A stretch of 20,077 nucleotides of DNA from the NCBI GenBank assembly GCA_035478835.1, contig DATIJH010000008.1, positions 1 through 20,077 on the forward strand. The letters are read 5' to 3'. The translations under genes and the position numbers were made by a program. The DNA is from DATASD01 sp035478835 (lineage in GTDB: Bacteria; Patescibacteriota; Saccharimonadia; Saccharimonadales; UBA4665). This document shows, piece after piece, positions 7,895 through 15,550 of the stretch (position 1 is its first letter; every line of letters begins with the position of its first letter). The notes under the pieces are model-generated. The model worked only from the letters and a program-made list of their open reading frames with translations. It did not search any database and was not told the DNA's origin.

Positions 7895-8429
7895 AGTCGA
7901 GTTGCTCCAGTTTGCCATCTGCCCTCAGGCGATAAAAGGCGGTAGGAATATCTTTGATGTGGTCTATAAAGACGATGCCGTTTGTGTGGTCAATCTCGTG
8001 CTGGAATACGCGAGCCAAGAAGCCCTCGGCGGTAATGCGGAATTCGTGGCCATTAATATCAAGCGCTTTGACGCGAACTTTGGTATGGCGCGGCACTTTA
8101 CCGTAAACGTCGGCAACGCTCAAGCAGCCTTCAAAGTCTTCCTCTATGCTGCCCTCATACTTGGTAATAACCGGATTGATAAAAGTGGCGAATGTGTGGT
8201 CATCTTTGTTGTCGAAATTATTACGGATTACGACAATTCTTAGGGGTTGATCTACTTGAATGGCGGCAAGGGCAACACCCACTTCATGGTCACGGCTGGC
8301 TTCCCAATCGAGGGTTGCAGCCTCCATATTGGCAATAAGTTTTTTGACGCTGTCGTCGACAATCCCAATTTTTTTAGAGCGCTGCCGCAGGTGCGGATTA
8401 GGCAGAGCGATGATATCTTTTCTGTTCAT
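7857..8429 (-). CDS. def: Peptide deformylase
   Basis: Def removes the formyl group from nascent protein N termini using a metal ion. All three family motifs are present in the 190-residue product: motif 1 GVALAAIQ (51-58, usual GxGLAAxQ), motif 2 EGCLSV (100-105, with metal-binding Cys102) and motif 3 HEIDH (144-148, two His ligands and catalytic Glu). The second G of motif 1 is replaced (GVALAA rather than GxGLAA), a mild variation. An in-frame GTG at 8447 would add six residues, but it lies upstream of the predicted transcription start, so I choose the ATG at 8429. There is no Shine-Dalgarno; the -10 is 7 bases before the ATG. It follows priA on the same strand and overlaps fmt. Confidence 0.96.
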   Translation of the reverse strand: MNRKDIIALPNPHLRQRSKKIGIVDDSVKKLIANMEAATLDWEASRDHEVGVALAAIQVDQPLRIVVIRNNFDNKDDHTFATFINPVITKYEGSIEEDFEGCLSVADVYGKVPRHTKVRVKALDINGHEFRITAEGFLARVFQHEIDHTNGIVFIDHIKDIPTAFYRLRADGKLEQLDYEKDVKDNSILW

Positions 8430-8436
8430 TATGAAA

Positions 8437-8465
8437 AGTATACCCACTGTTGCGACAGATTACAA
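8437..8465 (-). promoter_or_regulatory. Promoter of def-fmt (predicted leaderless)
   Basis: On the minus strand TTGTAA (8465-8460), 17-base spacer, TATACT (8442-8437). The hexamer ends 7 bases before the def ATG, so the transcript should begin at or next to the A of the start codon. The -35 sits on the end of priA. Confidence 0.65.
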
Positions 8466-10394
8466 AAGATTCGTAGGGTCTATGTCGTAGCTCCATCCGC
8501 TTGGTAAATTTGGGATTATACGCAGTAGTTCGCCGCGGTTTTTGGCTTTCACAATTAGCTGCCATTGGTATTTATCGCCGCTCTTTTCATGGAAAGCGGG
8601 GGCCGGCCCCTCGACGATTATTTTATAGTCGCCGTTTTTGAGTTGAGCGGCAAGACTCGTTGCTGTTTTTTGAGCACCGGTAATGCTCGCTCGCCGGCAA
8701 GAGAGTTTTAATATGTAGCAAAACGGGGGAAACAGGAATGTCTCCCGCTCACGCAATTCTTTGTGATAAAAACGCTGCCAGTCCCGCGAGAGCACAGCTT
8801 TAATAAGCGGACTTTTTGGATTATACGTTTGAATGACCGCATGCGTGGCGCGATGTCCGCGTCCGACGCGTCCAAGCACCTGGCCCAGGAGCTGATAAGT
8901 TCGCTCTTCGGAGTTGTAATCGGGCAAGTATAGGCTTGTGTCGGCCGCAATGACGCCGACCATACCCAGGTTTGGCAGGTCGAGGCCTTTAGCCAGCGTC
9001 TGTGTACCGACAATTATATCGACGTCGCCCTTCTTGACCGCGCCGTAGTGCTCTTCGATGCGTTCACCCCGCTTATTATCGGTGTCGAATCGTTGAACTC
9101 GCGCTTGTGGAAAATGCGCCGCGATCTCGCTGGCGATCGCTTTTGTACCGACGGCTTTAAAAATAATTGATGGGTTGCCACAAGAGGGACAGCTGGAGAC
9201 CGCACCTTGCTTAAAGCTGCAGGTGTGGCAGCGCATAGTGTGGTCGTCGCCATGATACACGAGCGGCAGGTCGCAGTGCGGGCAGACGGCCTGCCAGCCG
9301 CAATTTTCGCAAAAGATCAGACGAGCGGTGCCGCGCCGATTCAAAAAGAGCAGTACCTGTTCTTTTTTCGCCAGCGTTTGCGCCGCGGCCGTTAATAAAG
9401 GTTTTGAAAGATAGGCACTTTTTGAAAACTGTGTTCGGTCTTTCAGATCGACCACGGTTGTGTCGGCTTGGTGCTCGCTGGCTCGTGCCAACTCGCGCAT
9501 GCGTATGATGGGGCGCTTTTTTTGTTCGGCCACGAAGTAGTCAACTACAGGTGGAGTGGCTGAGCCTAAAATAACCGGCGCGCGCTTGAGGCGGCCGAGC
9601 TGTGCGGCGACACGATTCGCATGATAATGGGGCGCCTGATCCTGCTTATAGGCGTTTTCGTGTGCTTCGTCGATAATTATGAGTCCGAGGTCACGCAAGG
9701 GGCTAAAAAGTGCAGAGCGTGGCCCAATCACAATACGCGGTTGGTCGCTCCGCAAAATCTGCAGCCATGCCTTTTGTCTCGCCACCTCTGTAAGCTGCGA
9801 ATGAACTACTATGACCTGTTCTCCAAACTGTTCGCGGAACGCCTCGGCGAGCTGCGAAGTAAGCCCGATTTCTGGCGTCAGGATAATCGCTGACTTTTTG
9901 TGGGCGAGCGCCCGCATCGTTAGCTCGATGTAAATGCGGGTTTTACCGCTGCCAGTTTCACCGTGCAGTATAAAACTTCCGGCGCCGATAATCTGGTCGA
10001 GAGCCGCTTGCTGTTCTTTGGTAAGTGGTGGCAAGGGTACCGTTTGGTGCTCCGCGGCCGTGGCAGCCAGAGGGGCTGCAACGTGTTTATTTAACAACGA
10101 ATTTGGCAAGAAGAGCTGTACGATAGTGCCGAGCGGCGCGGGATAGTATTCCGCGAGCCAGTCTATAAGCGTAAACGTCTCTTCTGGCAAGGGGGGCAGC
10201 GAAAAAACGGTTTCTACGGGTTTAACGGCAAATTTTGGCTTACCCGCGCTGCCGCGTACAATGCCGAGCACCTGCTTATTGCGCAGCGGCACATTCACGA
10301 CAGCACCGGGCTGTAACGCTTCCTGCGTGCTGTACGTAAGGGCGTCCTTACCGTGGTATGTAGCCCCGGCAACCAGAATCTCAACATATCGCAT
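8460..10394 (-). CDS. priA: Primosomal replication-restart helicase PriA
   Basis: PriA is a 3'-to-5' superfamily 2 helicase that recognises stalled forks and reloads the replicative helicase. The 644-residue protein has the N-terminal DNA-binding region (1-105), Walker A GETGSGKT (145-152), the DEAH box (242-245), GSATPP (278-283), and the paired zinc-binding cysteines that mark PriA: CxxC at 362/365 and 371/374, and 389/392 and 402/405. Helicase motifs V and VI appear as VGTQTLAKGLDLPNLGMVGV and GQVLGRVGRG. Length is near the usual 700. The ATG at 10394 has a -10 six bases upstream and no Shine-Dalgarno. The gene diverges from the winged-helix gene and is followed by def and fmt. Confidence 0.97.
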   Translation of the reverse strand: MRYVEILVAGATYHGKDALTYSTQEALQPGAVVNVPLRNKQVLGIVRGSAGKPKFAVKPVETVFSLPPLPEETFTLIDWLAEYYPAPLGTIVQLFLPNSLLNKHVAAPLAATAAEHQTVPLPPLTKEQQAALDQIIGAGSFILHGETGSGKTRIYIELTMRALAHKKSAIILTPEIGLTSQLAEAFREQFGEQVIVVHSQLTEVARQKAWLQILRSDQPRIVIGPRSALFSPLRDLGLIIIDEAHENAYKQDQAPHYHANRVAAQLGRLKRAPVILGSATPPVVDYFVAEQKKRPIIRMRELARASEHQADTTVVDLKDRTQFSKSAYLSKPLLTAAAQTLAKKEQVLLFLNRRGTARLIFCENCGWQAVCPHCDLPLVYHGDDHTMRCHTCSFKQGAVSSCPSCGNPSIIFKAVGTKAIASEIAAHFPQARVQRFDTDNKRGERIEEHYGAVKKGDVDIIVGTQTLAKGLDLPNLGMVGVIAADTSLYLPDYNSEERTYQLLGQVLGRVGRGHRATHAVIQTYNPKSPLIKAVLSRDWQRFYHKELRERETFLFPPFCYILKLSCRRASITGAQKTATSLAAQLKNGDYKIIVEGPAPAFHEKSGDKYQWQLIVKAKNRGELLRIIPNLPSGWSYDIDPTNLL

Positions 10395-10400
10395 AGCTTA

Positions 10401-10430
10401 ATTATAGGGTGAATATGGATAAAATCCCAA
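10401..10430 (-). promoter_or_regulatory. Promoter of priA (predicted leaderless)
   Basis: On the minus strand TTGGGA (10430-10425), 18-base spacer, perfect TATAAT (10406-10401). It ends only 6 bases before the ATG, so the mRNA probably starts at the initiation codon. Confidence 0.7.
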
Positions 10431-10437
10431 AATCATG

Positions 10438-10466
10438 TTGAAAACTTCGCGCGCGCCAGCTATACT
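10438..10466 (+). promoter_or_regulatory. Promoter of the winged-helix gene
   Basis: TTGAAA (10438-10443), 17-base spacer, TATACT (10461-10466). It is divergent from the priA promoter with only 7 bases between the two -35 elements. The leader (about 27 bases) contains the inverted repeat TTGTT-TGAAT-AACAA (10476-10490) and no Shine-Dalgarno. Confidence 0.75.
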
Positions 10467-10499
10467 TTATTCACGTTGTTTGAATAACAATAAAAGCTT

Positions 10500-10787
10500 A
10501 TGTTAGATGTTTTTATTACTTCACGAGTCCGACGCAAGATCATAGTGATCTATGCAAAATACCCTGACTTCAAGACGCATGTCCGCGGTCTTGCCAAGCT
10601 CATCAAAGAAGATGCGGGCAATATCCAGCGCGAACTGAAGCGGCTCGAAAAGGTAGGTTTTTTGATCTCCGAAAAACAGGGAAACACCAAGATTTATCAC
10701 ACGAACAAACAGTTCCCGATTTTTAAAGAGCTGCAGAGCATTGTGCTGAAGTCGCAGCGCACGACGCAGAAAAAACAAGTTCTATAG
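10500..10787 (+). CDS. Winged helix-turn-helix DNA-binding protein
   Basis: This 95-residue protein begins with ITSRVRRKIIVIYAKYPDFKTHVRGLAKLIKEDAGNIQRELKRLEKVGFL and continues with ISEKQGNTKIYHTNKQFPIFKEL. The pattern is that of a winged helix in the ArsR/MarR-like class: a helical scaffold, a recognition helix at GNIQRELKRLEKVG, and a beta-wing at ISEKQGNTKIYHT. Similar small proteins occur in archaea and Patescibacteria as predicted transcriptional regulators. No metal-sensing cysteines are present, so it is not a typical ArsR metal sensor. It has a short, Shine-Dalgarno-free leader with an inverted repeat at 10476-10490 that could be its own operator. Target genes and ligand are unknown; priA, diverging from it, is a possible target. 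Confidence 0.75.
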   Translation: MLDVFITSRVRRKIIVIYAKYPDFKTHVRGLAKLIKEDAGNIQRELKRLEKVGFLISEKQGNTKIYHTNKQFPIFKELQSIVLKSQRTTQKKQVL

Positions 10788-10798
10788 CGGCGAAACAC

Positions 10799-10827
10799 TT
10801 GCAAAAACCTCTCCGGTAGCTTACAAT
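10799..10827 (+). promoter_or_regulatory. Promoter of rpsU-yqeY-adk-map (predicted leaderless)
   Basis: TTGCAA (10799-10804), 17-base spacer, TACAAT (10822-10827). The hexamer ends 8 bases before the rpsU ATG. Because the N terminus of S21 is well conserved, the start codon is secure and the transcript should have at most about one base of leader. Confidence 0.7.
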
Positions 10828-10835
10828 TAAACGCG

Positions 10836-11051
10836 ATGATACAAGTTACACGTAAAGACTCAAAAGAATCAGCAGAGAACCTCTTGCGTCGTTTTAACCG
10901 CAAAGTTCAGCAGGCTGGCGTTATCGCTGTTGTAAAACAAGCCCAATACTTTGAAAAGCCTATCAGTAAGCGTGAACGCCGCGCAAAGGCGATTATCCGC
11001 CAAGAACGCAAAGCGCTGAAGATTAAAAAGATTAAGCTTGGCCAAAAATAA
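10836..11051 (+). CDS. rpsU: 30S ribosomal protein S21
   Basis: This 71-residue, very basic protein begins MIQVTRKDSKESAENLLRRF and contains NRKVQQAGVI and FEKPISKRERRAKA, all diagnostic for S21. S21 binds the 30S platform near the anti-Shine-Dalgarno sequence and helps mRNA selection. Length is typical. The gene has no Shine-Dalgarno, and its promoter -10 ends 8 bases before the ATG, so it is a predicted leaderless transcript. It is followed after 3 bases by yqeY, an arrangement also seen in many Gram-positive bacteria. Confidence 0.97.
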   Translation: MIQVTRKDSKESAENLLRRFNRKVQQAGVIAVVKQAQYFEKPISKRERRAKAIIRQERKALKIKKIKLGQK

Positions 11052-11054
11052 GCG

Positions 11055-11507
11055 ATGCTGAAGCAGCAAATTGAGCAGGATCTAAAAACTGCTTTGCTCG
11101 CTGGCGATAAAGACCGTGCAACAGTTTTGCGCGGTCTTAAAAGCGTTATCCTGTATGCTGAAGTCGCAAAAGGTGTGCGTGCCGAGGGCCTTGGCGACGA
11201 AGAAATTCTTCCGCTTCTCGCTAAAGAGGCAAAGAAACGTCAGGAAAGTGCCGACTTATATGAAAAAGGCGGAAGTCCTGAGCGCGCCGCAGCGGAATTG
11301 GCAGAGAAGGCTATTATCGAAGGCTATCTGCCAAAGCAATTGACCGAAGAAGAGCTCACGCAGGTTATTGACGAGGTGCTTGCTGACTTTGAATCGCCTA
11401 CGCCGCAGGCGATGGGCCAGGTAATCGCCGCAGTTAAGCAGCGGGTTGCAAGCACTGCCGATGGCGCCATGATTGCGCGTCTCGTAAAGGAAAAACTACA
11501 GAAATGA
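11055..11507 (+). CDS. yqeY: YqeY/GatB-C-terminal-like protein
   Basis: This 150-residue helical protein matches the YqeY family, which is homologous to the tail domain of GatB (tRNA-dependent amidotransferase). Family motifs seen are KTALLAGDKDRATVLRGLKSVI near the start, KEAKKRQESADLYEKGG in the middle, IIEGYLPKQLTEEEL and a late MGQVIAAVKQRVAS...GAMIARLVKEKL. The free-standing protein's role is not settled; association with tRNA or aminoacyl-tRNA metabolism is inferred from GatB. It starts 3 bases after rpsU with no Shine-Dalgarno in between, so translation is probably coupled. Its TGA overlaps the adk ATG in an ATGA junction. Confidence 0.92.
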   Translation: MLKQQIEQDLKTALLAGDKDRATVLRGLKSVILYAEVAKGVRAEGLGDEEILPLLAKEAKKRQESADLYEKGGSPERAAAELAEKAIIEGYLPKQLTEEELTQVIDEVLADFESPTPQAMGQVIAAVKQRVASTADGAMIARLVKEKLQK

Positions 11508-12043
11508 TTCTACTTACCGGAGTAGCGGGCGCCGGCAAGAGTATGCAGGGAAAATTGCTTGCTGACGAGCACGGTTATGCCTGGATCTCGAGCGGTGAAA
11601 TTTTTCGCGTGCTCGTAACCGGTAAGCGCCGGCAGGAGATGCTCGAAGGAAAGCTGCTCAGCGACGACGAAGTCATCCGGCTTTTTGATAAGGTTTTTGA
11701 ACTTATTGATCCTACGGAGGAATTTGTGCTTGACGGTTTTCCTCGTACAATTCCTCAGGCCGATTGGTTACTCGAACAAGTTCATAAGGGACGCTTCAAA
11801 TTAACCGGTGTCATTCATTTAGCCGCCTCCGAAGAAGTGGTGCGCGAGCGGCTTATGGCCCGCGGGCGCCAGGACGACACCGAAGAAGCAATTGCCCGGC
11901 GATTCGCTGAGTACAGCGACGTAACGCTGCCCATCCTTGATTACTTCAAAAAAGAAGGCGTCAAAATTTGCAATATTGATGCTGCACAGTCACCACGCGA
12001 AGTGCACGACGACATCTTGCATTGTCTACCTAAAACGTCGTAA
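11504..12043 (+). CDS. adk: Adenylate kinase-family nucleoside monophosphate kinase (short LID form)
   Basis: This 179-residue P-loop kinase should catalyse AMP + ATP = 2 ADP. Motifs seen: P-loop GVAGAGKS (6-13), the NMP-binding SSGEIFR (29-35), the GFPRT signature LDGFPRT, and the R...DD...E...R pair, RGRQDDTEEAIARR. The LID domain is almost absent: ERLMARG runs straight into RQDD, whereas standard bacterial Adk has about 30 residues there, often with four zinc-binding Cys. Such short forms are about 180-195 residues, as here. A UMP/CMP kinase-like substrate is possible, but the context (rpsU-yqeY-adk-map) favours Adk. It overlaps yqeY by 4 bases. Confidence 0.88.
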   Translation: MILLTGVAGAGKSMQGKLLADEHGYAWISSGEIFRVLVTGKRRQEMLEGKLLSDDEVIRLFDKVFELIDPTEEFVLDGFPRTIPQADWLLEQVHKGRFKLTGVIHLAASEEVVRERLMARGRQDDTEEAIARRFAEYSDVTLPILDYFKKEGVKICNIDAAQSPREVHDDILHCLPKTS

Positions 12044-12057
12044 CATTGCAGTCAGAT

Positions 12058-12810
12058 ATGAAAAATGCTATCAAAACTGAAGCAGAAATTACGGCACTGC
12101 GCGAGAGCGGGCGCATGCTCGCGACTGTCCTAGAGCTTATGCGCCGCGAGGCGAAGGCTGGCCTGACGCCAAAAGATATGTCAGTGCTTGCACAAAAGGA
12201 GTTGCGCAGGCTTGGCGGGGAACCGGCGTTCAAGGGCTTCCATGGTTACCCGGACATTATCTGTATTTCGGTAAATGAACAAGTACAGCACAGTATTCCT
12301 ACGGGCATCCCGTTTAAAGATGGTGATGTAGTGAACTTTGACTTCGGTGTGCGGTATAAAAATATGGTCACGGACGCCGGCATGAGTGTTTGTATCGGCG
12401 GTAATCCTTCTTCGGACGTCAAACGGTTGCTGGACGGCACCGAAAAAGCCTTAGCGGCCGGCATTGCTGCGGTACATGACGGCTGTCATGTGGGTGATAT
12501 TTCGGCCGCCATTGAGCACGTGCTTAAACAGTACCGGCTGGGCATTGTACGCGAGCTTGTGGGGCACGGTGTCGGCCATGAACTCCATGAAGACCCCGAG
12601 ATTCCTAATTATGGTCCTGCGGGGCGTGGGCCAATCCTTAAGGCGGGCATGACAATCGCAATTGAGCCTATAACCACCCTCGGCAATTATGCCATCGAGC
12701 AGCTACATGATGGCTGGACGCTGGTAACGCGCGACGGCAGCTGGTCGGCACAGTTTGAGCACACATTGCTTGTGACTGATAACGGCGCAGAAATCCTTAC
12801 GCACGTTTAA
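12058..12810 (+). CDS. map: Methionine aminopeptidase, type I
   Basis: Map removes the initiator Met after deformylation. The 250-residue pita-bread fold carries all five metal ligands in order: Asp in VNFDFGV, Asp in VTDAGMS, His in VGHGVGHELHEDPEIPN, Glu in AIEPI and Glu in QFEHTLLV. The substrate-site His is in FKGFHGYPDIICISVNEQVQHSIP. No zinc-finger or long extension is present. The reading can open at a TTG (12046), but I prefer the ATG at 12058, giving MKNAIKTEAEI as in relatives. No Shine-Dalgarno is seen; the gene follows adk by 14 bases and is probably coupled to it. adk-map are commonly neighbours in bacterial ribosomal-protein operons. Confidence 0.96.
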   Translation: MKNAIKTEAEITALRESGRMLATVLELMRREAKAGLTPKDMSVLAQKELRRLGGEPAFKGFHGYPDIICISVNEQVQHSIPTGIPFKDGDVVNFDFGVRYKNMVTDAGMSVCIGGNPSSDVKRLLDGTEKALAAGIAAVHDGCHVGDISAAIEHVLKQYRLGIVRELVGHGVGHELHEDPEIPNYGPAGRGPILKAGMTIAIEPITTLGNYAIEQLHDGWTLVTRDGSWSAQFEHTLLVTDNGAEILTHV

Positions 12811-12831
12811 CACCTATAAAATACTATCGAC

Positions 12832-12861
12832 TTGCCGTAAAGGGAGGATAAGCGTTATACT
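12832..12861 (+). promoter_or_regulatory. ftsA: Promoter of ftsA (predicted leaderless)
   Basis: TTGCCG (12832-12837), 18-base spacer, TATACT (12856-12861), ending 6 bases before the ATG. An AGGGAGG at 12840-12846 looks like a Shine-Dalgarno but is 21 bases from the start, and it lies between the -35 and -10 elements. Confidence 0.65.
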
Positions 12862-12867
12862 GCGTTC

Positions 12868-14100
12868 ATGCGTGATCCAGCTACTACTTGTTACGTTGGG
12901 CTTGATATCGGTACCAGCACCGTTCGCTGCGTAGTTGGTATGCTCGACCAAAATAATGCCGGCAAATTGGCTATCATTGGCCATGGCAATGCGCCGAATC
13001 TGGGGATGCGCAAGGGCATAGTGGTGCACGTCGATGACGCCGCCGAGGCAATCGTGCAAGCCATCACTGAGGCCGAGCGTGTTTCGGGCATGCGTATTAG
13101 CCATGCCACGGTTAATGTGAACGGCTCACACGTTAGTGGTATGAACTCGAAGGGCGTGATTGCAATCAGCGCCGCTAACCGCGAGATTACCCAGGAAGAC
13201 CGCATGCGTGTAGAAGAAGCAGCCACCATTATTCAATTGCCGTCCAACCGTGAAATCATCCAGGTTTTTGCTAAGAATTACCGCTTGGACGGACAGGACA
13301 ACATTAAGGATCCAGTGGGTATGCACGGTGTGCGACTCGAGGTTGATACGCATATTGTTACGGCGGCGACGCCTAACTTGCGCAACCTTGATATGGCGCT
13401 CGAAAAAGCGCAGGTCATGCCGAATCACCATACATTATCGAGCCTGGCTGCGGCCGAGGCCGTTCTAGAACGCGCACCAAAGGAAGCGGGCACGGTTTTA
13501 CTCGATATTGGTTCGGGGACGACAAATATGGTAGTGCTCGAAGACGGCGAAGTGCAGCACGTGGCGGTCCTGCCGATCGGTGGTTCGTACATTACAAATG
13601 ACTTGGCCATCGGCCTTAAAACTGACCTGGATATTGCTGAAGCCGTAAAAATCACGCACGCTAACCTCAATAAGCAACAAACCAAAAAGGATTTTCGCGT
13701 CCGGGTCCGCGACAAGGATCATTTTTTTGATGCCGAGGATGTAGCAATGATTACCGAGGCCCGCGTCGAGGAGTTGTTTGAATACGTCGACAAAGAGCTG
13801 GCGCGGATACATAAGTCGCGCAAACTGCCAGGCGGTGTTGTGATCGTCGGTGGGACGGCAAAACTGCCAGGCATGGCTGAGTTTGCAAAGGAAAAATTAC
13901 AACTCGCTGCACGGATTGGTAAACCGCACGCAGTGACTGGTTTAGTGGACACGGTTGCCGATCCTGCTTTTGCTGCCGCAACCGGACTTATGATCCTCGA
14001 CATGCTTTTATTGCCCGAATCTAACACCGGTAATAGTAACCAATCGGCTGCCCGAGCACTAAATTTCGTCGATAATTTGTGGCGCAAAATCAAGCCATAG
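12868..14100 (+). CDS. ftsA: Cell division protein FtsA
   Basis: FtsA is an actin-like ATPase that anchors FtsZ to the membrane. The 410-residue protein shows phosphate-1 GLDIGTSTVRCVVG (11-24), an FtsA-type SHS2 (1C) segment with VNVNGSHVSGMNSKGVI, phosphate-2 LLDIGSGTTNMVV and the adenosine motif VIVGGTAKLPGM. The C terminus ends in an amphipathic helix, ALNFVDNLWRKIKP, the expected membrane-targeting sequence. No signal peptide is present. The ATG at 12868 gives the canonical N terminus. It lies 57 bases after map and is followed after 124 bases by ftsZ, which has its own promoter. The flanking ftsQ and mur genes of a normal dcw cluster are not in this window. Confidence 0.97.
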   Translation: MRDPATTCYVGLDIGTSTVRCVVGMLDQNNAGKLAIIGHGNAPNLGMRKGIVVHVDDAAEAIVQAITEAERVSGMRISHATVNVNGSHVSGMNSKGVIAISAANREITQEDRMRVEEAATIIQLPSNREIIQVFAKNYRLDGQDNIKDPVGMHGVRLEVDTHIVTAATPNLRNLDMALEKAQVMPNHHTLSSLAAAEAVLERAPKEAGTVLLDIGSGTTNMVVLEDGEVQHVAVLPIGGSYITNDLAIGLKTDLDIAEAVKITHANLNKQQTKKDFRVRVRDKDHFFDAEDVAMITEARVEELFEYVDKELARIHKSRKLPGGVVIVGGTAKLPGMAEFAKEKLQLAARIGKPHAVTGLVDTVADPAFAAATGLMILDMLLLPESNTGNSNQSAARALNFVDNLWRKIKP

Positions 14101-14159
14101 TCAGCTGGATACACAAACTGTACGGCTGGAGAATCGGCCAAAAGGCCTGCGCAAATTTA

Positions 14160-14199
14160 TTGAACTTATGCCCAAGCTACGTTATACTCTCCGTATAAC
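14160..14199 (+). promoter_or_regulatory. ftsZ: Promoter of ftsZ with inverted repeat over the -10
   Basis: TTGAAC (14160-14165), 17-base spacer, TATACT (14183-14188). A perfect inverted repeat, GTTATAC (14181-14187)-N5-GTATAAC (14193-14199), straddles the -10 and the predicted start and could be an operator. The leader has a Shine-Dalgarno AGAGGG at 14210-14215. Confidence 0.75.
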
Positions 14200-14224
14200 A
14201 TGAAGGGTAAGAGGGTTGTAACGT

Positions 14225-15550
14225 ATGCCTCAAGTCGCACCAGCTATAGAAACATTCGCACGCATTAAAGTCGTTGGTGTCGGCGGCGCCGGCGGCGCTG
14301 CGGTTAACCGCATGGTTGAAGCTGGGGTAGAAGGCGTTGAATTTATCGTTATCAACACTGACGCGCAGGCGTTACATTACTCGAACGCCCAGGTGAAAAT
14401 TCATATAGGTAAGGACGCAACACGCGGCCTCGGTGCTGGTGCAGATCCAAGTGTGGGTCAAAAGGCTGCCGAAGAGTCACACGAGGAGATCAAGAAGGCG
14501 CTCGAAGGTGCCGACATGGTCTTCATTACCCTTGGTGCCGGCGGTGGTACGGGCAGCGGCGCCGGCCATGTCGTGGCGCGCATTGCCAAAGAAATGGGTA
14601 TTCTGGTTGTTGGCTTCGCCACCAAACCATTCGCTTTTGAGGGTGAAAAACGCCGCCGCAACGCCGAGGTTGCCATTGAAAACCTCCGGCGTTCGGTCGA
14701 CACGCTTATTACGATTCCAAATGATCGCTTACTGCAAACAATTGATCGCCAAACGCCGCTACTCGAGGCCTTTAAGGTTGCTGATGATGTGCTCCGCCAA
14801 GGCGTACAGGGCATATCGGACCTCATTACCGTGCACGGACTTATTAACCTCGACTTTGCCGACGTAAAGACTGTTATGAGCAACGCCGGCTCGGCGCTGA
14901 TGGGTATTGGTCGCGCAAGTGGCGACAATCGTGCCGTAACGGCCGCACAGCAGGCTATTGAGTCGCCGCTACTGGAAGTCTCGATCGACGGCGCACGCGG
15001 TATATTGTTCAATATTATCGGCGGCAACGACTTGTCAATGCATGAAATTAACACTGCGGCCGAAACGATTACAAACGCTGCCGACCCGGACGCCAACATC
15101 ATCTTTGGTGCCACTATTGACGACAAGCTTGAAGGCGAAGTGATTATTACAGTGGTCGCTACCGGCTTCGACACCTCGTACTTTGCCGACCGGAATACGG
15201 TCTCTGCCGACCCGTCTGTAGCCGCGCCAGCGCCTTCAAACGATGACCCGATGCCCTTGACCGGTGGATCAGTAAAGCCCGACGACGATATCAAGAATCT
15301 CGACATGGACCTCGCCGCTGACCAGCCAAACCCAGCCGAAGATTTTCATTCCGACGCACCAATGCCGAACATCTGGACCATTAATGACCAGCAAAGTACT
15401 TCCGACGACACTGACAACAGTATGCACGACGACCATCTTGGGGTCTCGCACCAAGCAGTTATTTCGTCCGACGACGAGCTTGCCAAGCCATCGTTCTTGC
15501 GCCGATTGCGTAAGCATAAAAAAGACTCCGAAACAGATCAAACTGAATAA
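14225..15550 (+). CDS. ftsZ: Cell division protein FtsZ
   Basis: FtsZ is the tubulin-like GTPase that polymerises into the division ring. The 441-residue protein has the N-terminal GTP-binding GVGGAGGAAVNRM, the tubulin signature GAGGGTGSGAGHVV (104-117; usual GGGTGTG, here GGGTGSG), PFAFEG, and the T7 catalytic loop NLDFADVKTVM (208-218). The globular part ends near residue 320. A long acidic, Asp/Pro/Ser-rich linker follows, then a conserved C-terminal peptide KPSFLRRLRKHKK (about 421-433), the usual FtsA-binding element, here unusually basic and followed by an acidic end. The ATG at 14225 is preceded by AGAGGG at 9 bases. Confidence 0.98.
   Translation: MPQVAPAIETFARIKVVGVGGAGGAAVNRMVEAGVEGVEFIVINTDAQALHYSNAQVKIHIGKDATRGLGAGADPSVGQKAAEESHEEIKKALEGADMVFITLGAGGGTGSGAGHVVARIAKEMGILVVGFATKPFAFEGEKRRRNAEVAIENLRRSVDTLITIPNDRLLQTIDRQTPLLEAFKVADDVLRQGVQGISDLITVHGLINLDFADVKTVMSNAGSALMGIGRASGDNRAVTAAQQAIESPLLEVSIDGARGILFNIIGGNDLSMHEINTAAETITNAADPDANIIFGATIDDKLEGEVIITVVATGFDTSYFADRNTVSADPSVAAPAPSNDDPMPLTGGSVKPDDDIKNLDMDLAADQPNPAEDFHSDAPMPNIWTINDQQSTSDDTDNSMHDDHLGVSHQAVISSDDELAKPSFLRRLRKHKKDSETDQTE

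Noticed and set aside
7626..8243. 205-residue plus-strand reading opposite fmt/def
   Set aside because: Opposite two well-supported genes with full motifs; no Shine-Dalgarno or family match.
12840..12846. AGGGAGG as Shine-Dalgarno of ftsA
   Set aside because: It is 21 bases from the ATG and lies between -35 and -10; no alternative in-frame start codon is closer.
14131..14150. GGCC-AAAA-GGCC hairpin between ftsA and ftsZ
   Set aside because: Only 4 bp and no T run; not enough for a terminator.
14458..15306. 282-residue antisense reading in ftsZ
   Set aside because: Shadow of ftsZ; Ser/Ala-rich and without motifs.
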